Shown: positions 43,919 to 52,638, counted from the first letter of the stretch. The stretch is 64,000 bases of DNA from JACNJF01 sp050288105 (GCA_050288105.1 JBNKDE010000004.1:233418-297417); one strand, 5' to 3'. Notes: generated by a model from the letters alone, not told the origin. A program made the numbers and translations.

Positions 43919-45060
43919 TGCTCACAGCCCGGATAATTAATCTGCTGGTAAAACAGGCGCAGGTCTTCACTGGCTGGCGCAGCTTTGTGATCGGTGGCAA
44001 ATTGCCTGACCAGCAATAGTAGTTTTTCCGCCTGGTCACGGGTTAATTGATAACCCATATCCGCATACACCTGAGTAATGGAATGGGTACCAGAGTGCTT
44101 ACCCAGTACAAATTGGTGCTCCCTGCCCAGGTCAGCCGGGTTCACACCTTCATAGTTCAACCGGTCTTTCATCAGGCCATCCACATGGATCCCGGCCTCA
44201 TGGGTAAATACGCCCGCACCGACCAGGCTTTTCTGCCAGTTCACATAGCGACCAGAAGCTTTTTCGACCAGCATCGACACTTCGCTATATTTCGACATAT
44301 CGATTCCATCCTGCTGCGGATAAAATTTGCGTACACCCATGATCACTTCTTCCAGCGCGGCATTACCTGCACGTTCACCCAGACCGTGTACCGTAGTATT
44401 CACATGCGTTGCTCCGCCACGAATCGCAGCAAGTGTGTTCGCAGTCGCCAGCCCCAGGTCATCGTGCGCGTGCATCTCTAGCTGCAAACCGCTGATGCTG
44501 CGCAGGCTGCGGAAGGTTTCATAAACCTGAAAAGGTTCCATAATCCCGACCGTATCAGCAAAGCGGAAACGACAGGCACCCACTGACTCGGCTACATCAA
44601 CTACACGCATTAGAAAGTCGATATCAGCACGCGAGGAATCCTCACCACCAACACAGACTTCAAGACCCAGTTCTGACGCTGCCAGAACGTGTTTTGGAAT
44701 TTGTTTTAATACCCACTCGCGATCACGATTGAGTTTATTTTTGATTTGCTGATCTGAAACCGGGATCGACAGATCGATGCTATGCACACCCAGATCCTTG
44801 CATAAAGACAGGTCCGCCATATTCATACGTGACCACACCATCAGGCGCGACCTTTTAACCACTGAACTCACCGCGCGAATAGAGTCGCGTTCAATCTCGC
44901 CCATTGCGGGAATACCGATCTCTAGTTCTGGAATACCGATCTCATCCAGTGCTTCGGCAATTGAAATTTTCTCATCCAATGAAAATGCCACACCTGCCGA
45001 CTGCTCGCCATCTCTCAGTGTCGTATCATTAATTATGGTCTTAGTCATCGCTGCACTCAT
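43903..45060 (-). CDS. nifV: homocitrate synthase
   Basis: A 385-residue HMGL-like/alpha-IPMS family protein. DTTLRDGEQSAG binds metal, and LEMHAHDDLGLATANTLAAIRGGATHVNTTVHGLGERAGN is the catalytic core. NifV condenses acetyl-CoA with 2-oxoglutarate to homocitrate, the organic ligand of FeMo-co. The ATG at 45060 is preceded by AGAGGA. Its own upstream region has a NifA-type site and a weak sigma-54 element, and an internal terminator lies upstream. Confidence 0.95.
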   Translation of the reverse strand: MSAAMTKTIINDTTLRDGEQSAGVAFSLDEKISIAEALDEIGIPELEIGIPAMGEIERDSIRAVSSVVKRSRLMVWSRMNMADLSLCKDLGVHSIDLSIPVSDQQIKNKLNRDREWVLKQIPKHVLAASELGLEVCVGGEDSSRADIDFLMRVVDVAESVGACRFRFADTVGIMEPFQVYETFRSLRSISGLQLEMHAHDDLGLATANTLAAIRGGATHVNTTVHGLGERAGNAALEEVIMGVRKFYPQQDGIDMSKYSEVSMLVEKASGRYVNWQKSLVGAGVFTHEAGIHVDGLMKDRLNYEGVNPADLGREHQFVLGKHSGTHSITQVYADMGYQLTRDQAEKLLLLVRQFATDHKAAPASEDLRLFYQQINYPGCEQWQYQ

Positions 45061-45084
45061 TAATCAATCCTCTAATGAGGTTGT

Positions 45085-45100
45085 TGCAAGCACCATGTCA
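45085..45100 (-). promoter_or_regulatory. weak sigma-54-like promoter of nifV
   Basis: The minus strand reads TGACAT-N5-TTGC, two mismatches from TGGCAC-N5-TTGC, including one of the near-invariant GG at -24. The -12 TTGC is intact. About 25 bases before the nifV ATG. Support comes mainly from the paired upstream site. Confidence 0.4.
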
Positions 45101-45173
45101 TTGTAAATTATTACCGTTAAATCAATAAGTTAGAAAATAAAAACATAATGTAAGCTGGGTTAGAGGACTGTTT

Positions 45174-45189
45174 TGTAGCAAATGCGACA
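45174..45189. promoter_or_regulatory. NifA upstream activator site of nifV
   Basis: TGT-AGCAAATGCG-ACA is a perfect TGT-N10-ACA NifA box, about 75 bases upstream of the weak sigma-54-like element. The same motif with a similar core (AGCGAATACG) sits upstream of the iscA-type gene. Confidence 0.7.
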
Positions 45190-45246
45190 AAAGCATGTTT
45201 GGCAAAACCCGTCGTGTTGGATGTTTTTCTACAAACCCTGTTGGGC

Positions 45247-45277
45247 AAAAAAAACCGCGGGCTAGCCGCGGAAAAAA
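45247..45277 (-). terminator. terminator between nifS and nifV
   Basis: The minus strand has CCGCGG-CTAGC-CCGCGG followed by eight T. It lies 58 bases after the nifS stop. On the plus strand the stem is followed by A-runs only, so it works in the nif direction. Read-through and the separate nifV promoter would set relative expression. Confidence 0.9.
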
Positions 45278-45334
45278 TGGAGGAAATATATATTGAGGAT
45301 GTCACTATGACAGCCCTCAAGCACAATGGTTCAC

Positions 45335-46546
45335 TCAGGCATAGGTCGGTGCGAAAGCTTTTTCAGGCTCCTGTGCCGGACCGTCACCATCCCAGTAAGG
45401 CGAGAGCTTACGTAACTGAGCCACGATAGGAGGCACTGCTTCGATAACCTTTTCAACCTCTTCCATGGTGTTGTAACGCGACAGTGAAAACCGCGTAGAA
45501 CCATGCGCTGCGGTATAGGGAATATCCATCGCGCGCATCACGTGAGAGGGTTCCAGCGAACCTGAGGTACAGGCTGAACCACTGGATGCGGCAATACCCA
45601 TCTTGTTCAATAGCAGCAGGATGGCTTCGCCTTCGATATATTCAAACGCAATATTGCAGGTATTGGGTAAACGGTTATTCGGGTCTCCGGTTACAAAACA
45701 ATGGGGTACCTGCTCCAGAATGCCCTGCTCCAGGCGGTCACGCATGGACTTAACAAAGGTCTTTTCAAAATCCATCGACTCCTGCGCCATCTCACAGGCT
45801 TTACCCAGTGCTACGATTGAAGCGGCATTCTCGGTACCGGCACGACGACCGCGCTCCTGATGACCACCTCTAAGTAGTGGGCGGAAGCGAACGCCGCGTT
45901 TCAGGTAAAGCACTCCGATACCTTTAGGAGCATGTAGTTTATGCCCGGACAATGACAGCATATCGATTTCTGATTCCTTCAGATTCATCGGAATCTTACC
46001 AACCGCCTGTACTGCGTCGGTATGGAACATGACGCCAGCAGACTTCGCCAGCACGGCCATTTCTTCTACCGGAAACAGCGTGCCGGTTTCGTTATTTGCC
46101 CACATCACCGACACGATAGCAACATTGTCTGACAGCAGTTTCATGTATTCGTTGATATCCAGTCGGCCTTTTTTGTCGACCTTCAGGTAATGCACCTTGT
46201 AGCCATCTTTTTCAAGATACTCACAAAGCGACAATATGGCCGGATGCTCAACGACGGTGGTGATTATCTCCTTACGCTCAGGCTGCGCTCTGAGTGCCGA
46301 TAGAATCGCTGTGGAGTCCGATTCGGTACCACAGGAGGTGAAAATAATTTCAGATTCATGTTCAGCACCCAGCAAATCCTGCACCTGCTTGCGTGCCTTT
46401 TTCAGTGCCCGACCTACTTTGTCCCCAAACTGATGCAATGACGATGGGTTACCAAACTGTTCGGTGAAAAACGGTAGCATTTCCTCAACCACAGCAGGAT
46501 CAACCATGGTGGTTGCATTGTTATCCAGATAGATACCATCCGACAT
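45335..46546 (-). CDS. nifS: NifS cysteine desulfurase
   Basis: The 403-residue class-V aminotransferase fold has N-terminal IYLDNNATTMVDP, the PLP Lys in SLSGHKLHAPKG and the active Cys in ASSGSACTSG. It takes sulfur from cysteine and passes it to NifU for nitrogenase clusters. Length agrees with Azotobacter NifS (402). It begins 2 bases after nifU ends. Confidence 0.96.
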   Translation of the reverse strand: MSDGIYLDNNATTMVDPAVVEEMLPFFTEQFGNPSSLHQFGDKVGRALKKARKQVQDLLGAEHESEIIFTSCGTESDSTAILSALRAQPERKEIITTVVEHPAILSLCEYLEKDGYKVHYLKVDKKGRLDINEYMKLLSDNVAIVSVMWANNETGTLFPVEEMAVLAKSAGVMFHTDAVQAVGKIPMNLKESEIDMLSLSGHKLHAPKGIGVLYLKRGVRFRPLLRGGHQERGRRAGTENAASIVALGKACEMAQESMDFEKTFVKSMRDRLEQGILEQVPHCFVTGDPNNRLPNTCNIAFEYIEGEAILLLLNKMGIAASSGSACTSGSLEPSHVMRAMDIPYTAAHGSTRFSLSRYNTMEEVEKVIEAVPPIVAQLRKLSPYWDGDGPAQEPEKAFAPTYA

Positions 46547-46548
46547 GA

Positions 46549-47439
46549 TTAACCCCCAGCCTTTGCGCGGCGAGCCAGTTCTTCGGCAGGCAATACCTGA
46601 ATAAACTCACCCAGCCCTTCGGCCAGATGCTGCTGGATTCCCCCCAATGTGGTCGCCGCCATCTGGCAGCCGGAACAGGCGCCGGTCATGTTCACATAAA
46701 TATACTTTCCATCCACTTCTACCAGTTCCACATCGCCGTGGTCGCGCTGTAAGTTTGGACGGATTTCCTGCAGTAATTCTTCAATACGTTTAATGCGTTG
46801 TAGATTGGTCAGGCCAGAGCTTGGCTTTGCCTTAACCGCAGCCACCGCAGTGGGATCAAACGCTTCGCCTGATTCTGCCAGCACCTTCTCGAGGATTTCT
46901 TCAATCCCTTCATGACAGGAAGAACAACCACCGCCAGCTTTGGTGTAGTTGGTAACATCTTCAACTGTCTTCAAACCATTCGCGCGGATGGTGTCTTCAA
47001 TCATCACAGCATCAATGGCAAAGCACTTACAGATCAGCGCACCTTCTTCGTGGTCGTCGCTCCACACTTCACCGCGATAATTGGCAACCGCAGCCTGTAA
47101 TGCCTCGCGCCCCATTACCGAACAATGCATTTTTTCTGGTGGCAGACCATCCAGGTAATCGGCAATATCCTGATTGCTGACCTTCAACGCTTCTTCTACC
47201 GTCATCCCTTTAATGATTTCCGTCAATGCAGAGCTTGAAGCAATCGCTGAACCACATCCAAAAGTCTGGAAACCAGCCTCCAGAATGACATCGGTATCCG
47301 GTTCTACCTTAAGCGTTAACCTGAGCGCATCACCACAGGATAAAGAACCCACATCACCTACAGCATTGGCATTTTCCACCGCTCCGGCATTACGAGGCTC
47401 AAAAAAATGCTCTTTAACTTTTTCAGAATAATCCCACAT
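46549..47439 (-). CDS. nifU: NifU scaffold protein
   Basis: A 296-residue, three-domain NifU: IscU-like N-terminus (cysteines in LSCGDALR, QTFGCGSA and MHCSVMG), a central BFD-like [2Fe-2S] domain (CKCF and GGGCSSCHEG) and an Nfu-type C-terminus with CSGC. It assembles [4Fe-4S] clusters for NifH and FeMo-co precursors. The iscA-type gene ends 13 bases upstream. Confidence 0.96.
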   Translation of the reverse strand: MWDYSEKVKEHFFEPRNAGAVENANAVGDVGSLSCGDALRLTLKVEPDTDVILEAGFQTFGCGSAIASSSALTEIIKGMTVEEALKVSNQDIADYLDGLPPEKMHCSVMGREALQAAVANYRGEVWSDDHEEGALICKCFAIDAVMIEDTIRANGLKTVEDVTNYTKAGGGCSSCHEGIEEILEKVLAESGEAFDPTAVAAVKAKPSSGLTNLQRIKRIEELLQEIRPNLQRDHGDVELVEVDGKYIYVNMTGACSGCQMAATTLGGIQQHLAEGLGEFIQVLPAEELARRAKAGG

Positions 47440-47452
47440 GTTTTTTCACCCC

Positions 47453-47797
47453 CTAACAGGAAAAAGATTTACCGCAGCCACAGCTTTTGGTGGCATTTGG
47501 ATTTTCAAACTTAAAACCACTTCCTTCCATAGAGTCGAGAAAATCGACAGTCACACCGTCGAGCATTGGCAGGCTTTGCGGATCGATAAATACCTTGATC
47601 TCCCCCAGATCCAGTACCTTATCGTCTGCATTAGGATTTGCTTCCAGCAGCATGCCGTATTGCAGGCCGGAACAGCCACCATCATTCACAGAAACCCGCA
47701 GGCCCTGTACAGGTGTTTCTGAACTTTTAATAAAGCGGCTAACCGCGTTTTGTGCACTTTCTGTCAGTATCAACATAACTTTTTGTCTCCATGGCAA
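47453..47797 (-). CDS. iscA: nif-associated A-type Fe-S carrier (IscA/NifIscA)
   Basis: The ~108-residue A-type scaffold has NDGGCSGLQYGM and the C-terminal CGCG pair (SCGCGKSF). These three cysteines are the A-type ligand set. It is the first gene of nif region I, like IscA-nif of Azotobacter. The likely true start is nearer ILTESAQNAVSRF (MLILTES, six codons in), since MPWRQK precedes it without clear function. The sigma-54 promoter at 47829-47843 lies directly upstream. Confidence 0.9.
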   Translation of the reverse strand: MPWRQKVMLILTESAQNAVSRFIKSSETPVQGLRVSVNDGGCSGLQYGMLLEANPNADDKVLDLGEIKVFIDPQSLPMLDGVTVDFLDSMEGSGFKFENPNATKSCGCGKSFSC

Positions 47798-47828
47798 GTG
47801 TTTTGCTAGATAGTTAATAACAGTTACA

Positions 47829-47843
47829 GCAAGGGTTGTGCCA
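47829..47843 (-). promoter_or_regulatory. sigma-54 promoter of the iscA-nifU-nifS operon
   Basis: The minus strand reads TGGCAC-AACCC-TTGC, a perfect -24/-12 element, about 35 bases upstream of the iscA-type start. Confidence 0.92.
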
Positions 47844-47907
47844 TTTTGACTGGGGCGACTTTAGTGACTGATTTTATTAGACATTTCTGGAGCGTCCGTA
47901 TTTTGCT

Positions 47908-47923
47908 TGTAGCGAATACGACA
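47908..47923. promoter_or_regulatory. NifA upstream activator site
   Basis: TGT-AGCGAATACG-ACA, a perfect TGT-N10-ACA box, lies about 65 bases upstream of the sigma-54 promoter. It is also 47 bases ahead of the divergent NifZ-domain gene, so it could serve both directions, though no sigma-54 element was found for that gene. Confidence 0.88.
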
Positions 47924-47969
47924 ATTCAGGGTTTTAGCAAGACTTAGTGTTGTAGCAATGGAGACAAAT

Positions 47970-48218
47970 ATGAACTTAGATCAATTATCAAAAGGTGACC
48001 GAGTCTACGCAGCCTGTCATATCTTTAATGACGGCAGTATTCCCAATATTGAAGAAGGCCTGTTACTGGCAGAACCCGGCACACGTGGTGTCATTATCGA
48101 AACGGGACATCTGGAAGAAAATCCTGAGCGCAAGATTTTCCTGGTACGCTTCGAGGATAAGGATTTAAACCTGGGGCCAGCAACTGGCTGCTGGCCTGAG
48201 GAATTGACAATTACCTAA
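47970..48218 (+). CDS. stand-alone NifZ-domain protein
   Basis: An ~82-residue protein from the ATG 47970, which sits 6 bases behind GGAG; an ATG four codons upstream overlaps that ribosome site. LSKGDRVYAACHIFNDGSIPNIEEG...GTRGVIIETGHLEEN matches the NifZ pattern GDxVRxxxxIRNDGTYPxxxxGxLLVRRGSxGYVxxVG. It is a single-module version of NifZ, divergent from iscA/nifU. A role in nitrogenase maturation is inferred from family and position. Confidence 0.78.
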   Translation: MNLDQLSKGDRVYAACHIFNDGSIPNIEEGLLLAEPGTRGVIIETGHLEENPERKIFLVRFEDKDLNLGPATGCWPEELTIT

Positions 48219-48258
48219 GGAAGCTCTGATTAAATCGTGTACTGCGATTAATGAATGC

Positions 48259-48393
48259 AACCACAGAGCACACCGAGTACACAGAGATGAAAGTATTCTT
48301 CTTAGAATGTCGGGTAAACGCTCGGATCTAACATCCAGCATTGCCCATATGTGGTTATTTTAAACCTCTGTGTTCTCGGTGTCCTCCGTGGTG
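48259..48393. repeat. palindromic extragenic element, copy A
   Basis: Arms of about 28 bases, ACCACAGAGCACACCGAGTA... and the reverse complement starting ACCACGGAGGACACCGAG, flank about 75 bases. The same CCACAGAG-type arm occurs at 56651-56863, so this is a dispersed repeat (MITE-like). It fills most of the gap after the NifZ-domain gene. Confidence 0.7.
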
Positions 48394-48421
48394 AGTACTG
48401 ATTTCGGGTTGAGCGTGTTAC

Positions 48422-49669
48422 CTAGCTACCTTCTACCTGCTTTTCCCGCGGAAGCACAATGTTCAACACGATGGCAGCAATCGCAGATAGCCCAATACCC
48501 TGCAACGTAAACTCGCCTATACCCAGAGTCATACCACCCAGACCGAAAACCAGCACCAGCGAGGTAATCACCATATTGCGGGTTTTGGATAAATCCTCTC
48601 CTGAGCGTACCAGCGTATTCATACCGATCGCCGCAATGGCGCCAAACATCAAGGTCATGATTCCACCCATAACCGGGGTAGGAATGGTTTGTAACAAGGC
48701 GCCTGTTTTGCCTGAAAAGGACAGGAATATGGCAAACCCTGCGGTCCAGGTCATAATCACAGGATTAAAGGCTTTAGTCAGCGCAACCGCGCCGGTTACT
48801 TCCGAATAGGTGGTGTTTGGTGGGCCACCGAACAGGGCTGCCGCCGAGGTTGCCAGACCATCACCCAGCAGGGTGCGGTGTAAACCCGGCTTTTTAATAA
48901 AATCCTTTCCGGTTACCGCGCTAATCGCCACCATGTCACCGATATGTTCAATTGCCGGGGCAATCGCTATCGGCACGATAAACAGAATCGCCTCCAGGTT
49001 AAACTGTGGTGCTGTGAAATTAGGGATAGCAAACCAGGCTGCCTGGCTTACGACATCAAAATTTACGATGCCAAAAAACAGCGCGACCACATAACCCACA
49101 GTGATACCAATCAGAATGGGTATCAGTTTAAACATCCCCCGCCCCAGAAATGAGGCCAGGATCGTGGCTACCAGCGTGATCATGGAAATGGTCAGCGCCG
49201 TATCATGAGCAACCAGCACGGCGGCACCATCCCCAGTTTTACCCAGCGCCATGTTGATGCCGACCGGCGCCAGACTCAGGCCAATCACGATAATCACCGG
49301 GCCCACCACCACAGGCGGCAGATAGCGGTCGATAATATCCGTACCGCGCACCTTAATCAGGGCACTGAGCACCGCGTACAGGATACCCGCCGCGAATAAA
49401 CCAGACAGGGTAGAGGCGATACCCCAGGTACCCACGCCGTGGATAATCGGTGCGATAAAAGCAAATGACGAGGCTAGAAAAATGGGCACCTGACGTTTGG
49501 TGACCAGCTGAAAGATCAGCGTGCCGACACCGGCGGTAAACAGCGCCACATTGGGATCAAGCCCGGTCAGTATAGGCACCAGCACCAACGCACCGAAAGC
49601 CACGAAAAGCATTTGCGCACCCAGAACAGCCTGCTGCAGCGGTGACTGTATGCTGTTTTCTTCATTCAT
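48422..49669 (-). CDS. uraA: uracil-xanthine permease family transporter
   Basis: A 415-residue membrane protein with about 14 TM helices. QMLFVAFGALVLVPILTGLDPNVALFTAGVGTL at the start and PAIEHIGDMVAISAVTGKDF (with the substrate-site Glu) are NCS2/UraA signatures; NTTYSEVTGAVALT follows. It imports uracil with protons. It is co-oriented with upp, which it follows by 30 bases. Confidence 0.93.
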   Translation of the reverse strand: MNEENSIQSPLQQAVLGAQMLFVAFGALVLVPILTGLDPNVALFTAGVGTLIFQLVTKRQVPIFLASSFAFIAPIIHGVGTWGIASTLSGLFAAGILYAVLSALIKVRGTDIIDRYLPPVVVGPVIIVIGLSLAPVGINMALGKTGDGAAVLVAHDTALTISMITLVATILASFLGRGMFKLIPILIGITVGYVVALFFGIVNFDVVSQAAWFAIPNFTAPQFNLEAILFIVPIAIAPAIEHIGDMVAISAVTGKDFIKKPGLHRTLLGDGLATSAAALFGGPPNTTYSEVTGAVALTKAFNPVIMTWTAGFAIFLSFSGKTGALLQTIPTPVMGGIMTLMFGAIAAIGMNTLVRSGEDLSKTRNMVITSLVLVFGLGGMTLGIGEFTLQGIGLSAIAAIVLNIVLPREKQVEGS

Positions 49670-49699
49670 TGTTATGTCTCACTCTACTAGATTAGGAAA

Positions 49700-50326
49700 T
49701 TACTTGGTCCCGAACAGCTTGTCTCCGGCATCGCCGAGTCCAGGAATGATGTAGCCCTGTTCGTTAAGATGATCATCTACCGCAGCAACATGAATATCGA
49801 CATCAGGGTGTCGCGCCTGTACCGCCTCAATCCCTTCCGGTGCTGCCACCAGAAAAAGCCCACGGATATTATTGCAACCCGCCTTCTTAACCATGTCCAC
49901 GGCCGCATTAAACGAGCCACCTGTTGCCAGCATGGGATCTACAATCAGCGCCATACGCTCACTGACATCCGCCACCAGTTTTTCGAAATAGGGTACGGGT
50001 TCCAGTGTCTCTTCATTACGGTACAGACCGACCACAGAGATACGCGCATTGGGTATCAGCTCCACAACCCCATCCAGCATACCCAGCCCGGCGCGCAGAA
50101 TGGGTACGATAGTAATCTTCTTACCCTTAATCTGCTTTACCTCAACCTTGCCATCCCATCCTTTAATGGTCGTTGTCTCTACCGGCAGGTCAGCTGTTGC
50201 CTCGTAAGTCAACAACATAGAAATCTCACTGGCCAGCTGTCGAAAGCTTTTTGTACTGATACCATCTTTTCTTAACAGCCCAAGCTTGTGCTGAATCAGG
50301 GGGTGACTGGCGACGTAGACGGCCAT
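49700..50326 (-). CDS. upp: uracil phosphoribosyltransferase
   Basis: A 208-residue UPRTase: HPLIQHKLGLLRKDG at the N-terminus, ILRAGLGMLDGV, DPMLATGGSFNAAVDMVKKAG (the PRPP-binding loop, where E. coli has MLATGGS) and PGLGDAGDKLFGTK at the end. It makes UMP from uracil and PRPP. upp-uraA is the usual salvage pair. Confidence 0.96.
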   Translation of the reverse strand: MAVYVASHPLIQHKLGLLRKDGISTKSFRQLASEISMLLTYEATADLPVETTTIKGWDGKVEVKQIKGKKITIVPILRAGLGMLDGVVELIPNARISVVGLYRNEETLEPVPYFEKLVADVSERMALIVDPMLATGGSFNAAVDMVKKAGCNNIRGLFLVAAPEGIEAVQARHPDVDIHVAAVDDHLNEQGYIIPGLGDAGDKLFGTK

Positions 50327-50554
50327 ATTAACTCCTCGTAGTTGTGGTTTTACTGCTCAAATTCTCGCGTACGGATTTAACCAGAACCCCTCGCATAAAA
50401 AAACCTATTTATGGGAATTCAATATCAAAGTTGACAGGTGTCAGGATAATTTGAGGAATAGCGTGTGATTTTCCAGCCAGAGGGCATCAAATCCTATTGA
50501 TTAAACCCACATTCATGATATTTTCTGCATCTTTTTATCTCAGGATCCAACACC

Positions 50555-51121
50555 ATGCCCAAAGCCAGCGAAATCAAGAAAAATGCGGCCATCGAATACA
50601 GCGGTAATGTCTATATCGTGAAAGATATCGAACGCTCCGTACCGCAGGGGCGCGCAGGAGGCAGCCTGTATCGTATGCGCATGTATGACCTGGTCACTGG
50701 CGCCAAGATTGATGAAACCTTCAAGGACTCAGACCTGCTAAACCTGGCAGATATCAGTAAACGTCCCGCTAAATTCTCCTATATCGATGGCAATGAATAC
50801 GTATTCATGGATAACGAAGACTACACCCTGTACAACATCAACAAAGACTCCATTGCTGAAGAGATCCTGTTTATTGATGAAAGCACAGAAGGTATGCAGG
50901 TCATTCTGGTACATGGCAATCCCGTGGCCCTGGATATGCCTTCCAGCGTTGACCTGGTGATCACAGAAACAGACCCATCCCTGAAAGGCGGCTCAGCTAC
51001 CGCACGCACCAAACCCGCCATCCTGTCGACAGGCCTGACCGTTCAGGTACCTGAACATATATCCACAGGCGACCGCATCAGGATAAATGTTGAAGAACGT
51101 AAATTTATGAGTCGGGCTTAA
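50555..51121 (+). CDS. efpL: EfpL (YeiP), elongation factor P-like protein
   Basis: A 188-residue EF-P-like protein. It matches E. coli YeiP: start MPKASEIKKNAAIEYSGN, FSYIDGNEYVFMDNEDYT, KPAILSTGLTVQVPEHISTG and terminal RINVEERKFMSRA. The tip loop DIERSVPQGRAGG holds Arg, not the modified Lys of EF-P, so no modifying enzyme is expected. It relieves ribosome stalling at some proline stretches. It is monocistronic, ending at a terminator. Confidence 0.93.
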   Translation: MPKASEIKKNAAIEYSGNVYIVKDIERSVPQGRAGGSLYRMRMYDLVTGAKIDETFKDSDLLNLADISKRPAKFSYIDGNEYVFMDNEDYTLYNINKDSIAEEILFIDESTEGMQVILVHGNPVALDMPSSVDLVITETDPSLKGGSATARTKPAILSTGLTVQVPEHISTGDRIRINVEERKFMSRA

Positions 51122-51187
51122 TACCCTGGGTAGCGCACCCTGATATTGGTTTGCAAGGAATACACGTCTCATATCACTGAACAAAAA

Positions 51188-51210
51188 AACCCCGGTACAA
51201 AACCGGGGTT
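51188..51210. terminator. bidirectional terminator between efpL and the PhoX-like gene
   Basis: Stem AACCCCGGT/ACCGGGGTT with loop ACAAA. A run of seven A precedes it, giving a T-tail on the minus strand; the plus-strand tail is weak (TTAGTT). It lies between convergent genes ending at 51121 and 51265. Confidence 0.87.
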
Positions 51211-51264
51211 AGTTCAGGGCCTGGATACTGCGTGCATCCTTGCCCTGGATAGCCAAATATCTAC

Positions 51265-52638
51265 TTATCTGTAGCCATGTCCTTTTTCATCTTCATGCTC
51301 ATGATGATGCTTGCTCTTTCCGCTGCTCTTATCCGCAACAGGGGCCATCAACATCATGGTGCGGTCTTCACCGCTAGTAGGGTGCTGTACGTTTATATAA
51401 GCCAGGTGCGGATTAAAGGGGTCAAAATATAAGCCCGTTGCCTCAGCGCCTAATGTATTCAGGCTAGCCCATTTACCAATCGCCTCTGCAACACCATCAT
51501 TGTCCTTATCAAGCGCAAACCAGGTATCTTCGTATCCACCAGGCTGGTCCTCTACGATGTAGATGTTTCCATCGGCATCAATAGCAAGATTATCCGGGTT
51601 CTGAAAATCAGGACTGGCTTCGTATCCGGTGGCCAGATCAATGGTTTCCTTGCTCACAAACAGCTTAACTATATTTCTGCGAAGATCGATAGAAAACACC
51701 TTGCTGTTAGTTGTTGTGGCAACATACAGTTGCTGACTGCCATTGCGCAAAGTTTTGATTTCCAGATCTTCAGGACGATCAAAAGCAGTACCAAGAAAAG
51801 CTTCAAGCTTTGGTGTAGCGCGTCCATCTATTTCACCATCATGAACCAGTACGGCACCTGGTAAAGGATTACCAACAACATCGGTTAAGGCAATCCATCT
51901 TGCTTTGCCAGTCGCTTCTTTAATAGCCCCATCACCCACACGCAGTACAAACACCTGGCCCTTTGCAAAAAATTCATCACCAGATTTCGCATCGGGTTTT
52001 CTTGATGTGTATTTGAAAATATGGCTATTGTTTCGCTCATCGATAAAGTACAGGTTATTCTTTTTATCGAAGGCCAGGCCTTCGTGTGAAACACGTGGCA
52101 GAATATTGCGATGCTTGATCTCGATATCTTCTGGATCAGCCAGCGGATTAGTCACCTCGAACAGACGACCATAGTTGCTGGCAGGATTAGCACCCGGGTC
52201 GCTCCAGGATTCCTCCGCAGTTAGATACCCTCCCCAGGGTGTCCAACGTGACGCATCAAAAGAGCGATGACTACCGGGTACGGGCGCCTGCCAGATTGTA
52301 GTAGTCTGCATAGTGCGCAGATCAGTCCTTTGAATACCGGCCTGCCCGGTCTCAAAAGGCGTGAACAGATAGCTTCCAGCTTCTGGTCCATTCTCATTGA
52401 CCGTATTCATGTCGTAATTTCCACTATCAAAACGATACGTTTGAATAGGATCCCGAGTGACGATATTCACCTCACGAAATTCTGGCGACGACAGTACAAA
52501 TGGAGCTGTTTCCGGTAGCGAACCAGCAATAGTATCTCCAACCAGTGGTGTAAAGTTATCGAAGTTTGTCGCATCAGCAAACAACTGAGGGGTGACTACA
52601 GTCAGGCCGACAGCCATAGCTATTTTTTTTATAAACAT
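51265..52638 (-). CDS. PhoX-like (DUF839) secreted beta-propeller protein
   Basis: The ATG at 52638 lies behind AAGGAG and gives MFIKKIAMAVGLTVVTPQLFA, a signal peptide; a start 17 codons upstream is less likely. The ~457-residue mature chain has propeller-like motifs with acidic metal residues: TPWGGYLTAEESW, SHEGLAFDKKNNLYFIDE, FDRPEDLEI and NPDNLAIDADGNIYIVED. This is the PhoX/DUF839 fold, Ca-Fe alkaline phosphatases or relatives. The catalytic residues cannot be fully confirmed. The tail is His/Glu-rich (KHHHEHEDEKGHG), likely metal binding. Confidence 0.78.
   Translation of the reverse strand: MFIKKIAMAVGLTVVTPQLFADATNFDNFTPLVGDTIAGSLPETAPFVLSSPEFREVNIVTRDPIQTYRFDSGNYDMNTVNENGPEAGSYLFTPFETGQAGIQRTDLRTMQTTTIWQAPVPGSHRSFDASRWTPWGGYLTAEESWSDPGANPASNYGRLFEVTNPLADPEDIEIKHRNILPRVSHEGLAFDKKNNLYFIDERNNSHIFKYTSRKPDAKSGDEFFAKGQVFVLRVGDGAIKEATGKARWIALTDVVGNPLPGAVLVHDGEIDGRATPKLEAFLGTAFDRPEDLEIKTLRNGSQQLYVATTTNSKVFSIDLRRNIVKLFVSKETIDLATGYEASPDFQNPDNLAIDADGNIYIVEDQPGGYEDTWFALDKDNDGVAEAIGKWASLNTLGAEATGLYFDPFNPHLAYINVQHPTSGEDRTMMLMAPVADKSSGKSKHHHEHEDEKGHGYR

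Noticed and set aside
45199..45429. Small plus-strand gene with a GGAGG-like site between nifS and nifV
   Set aside because: It crosses the nif terminator and runs into nifS antisense; the sequence is not protein-like.
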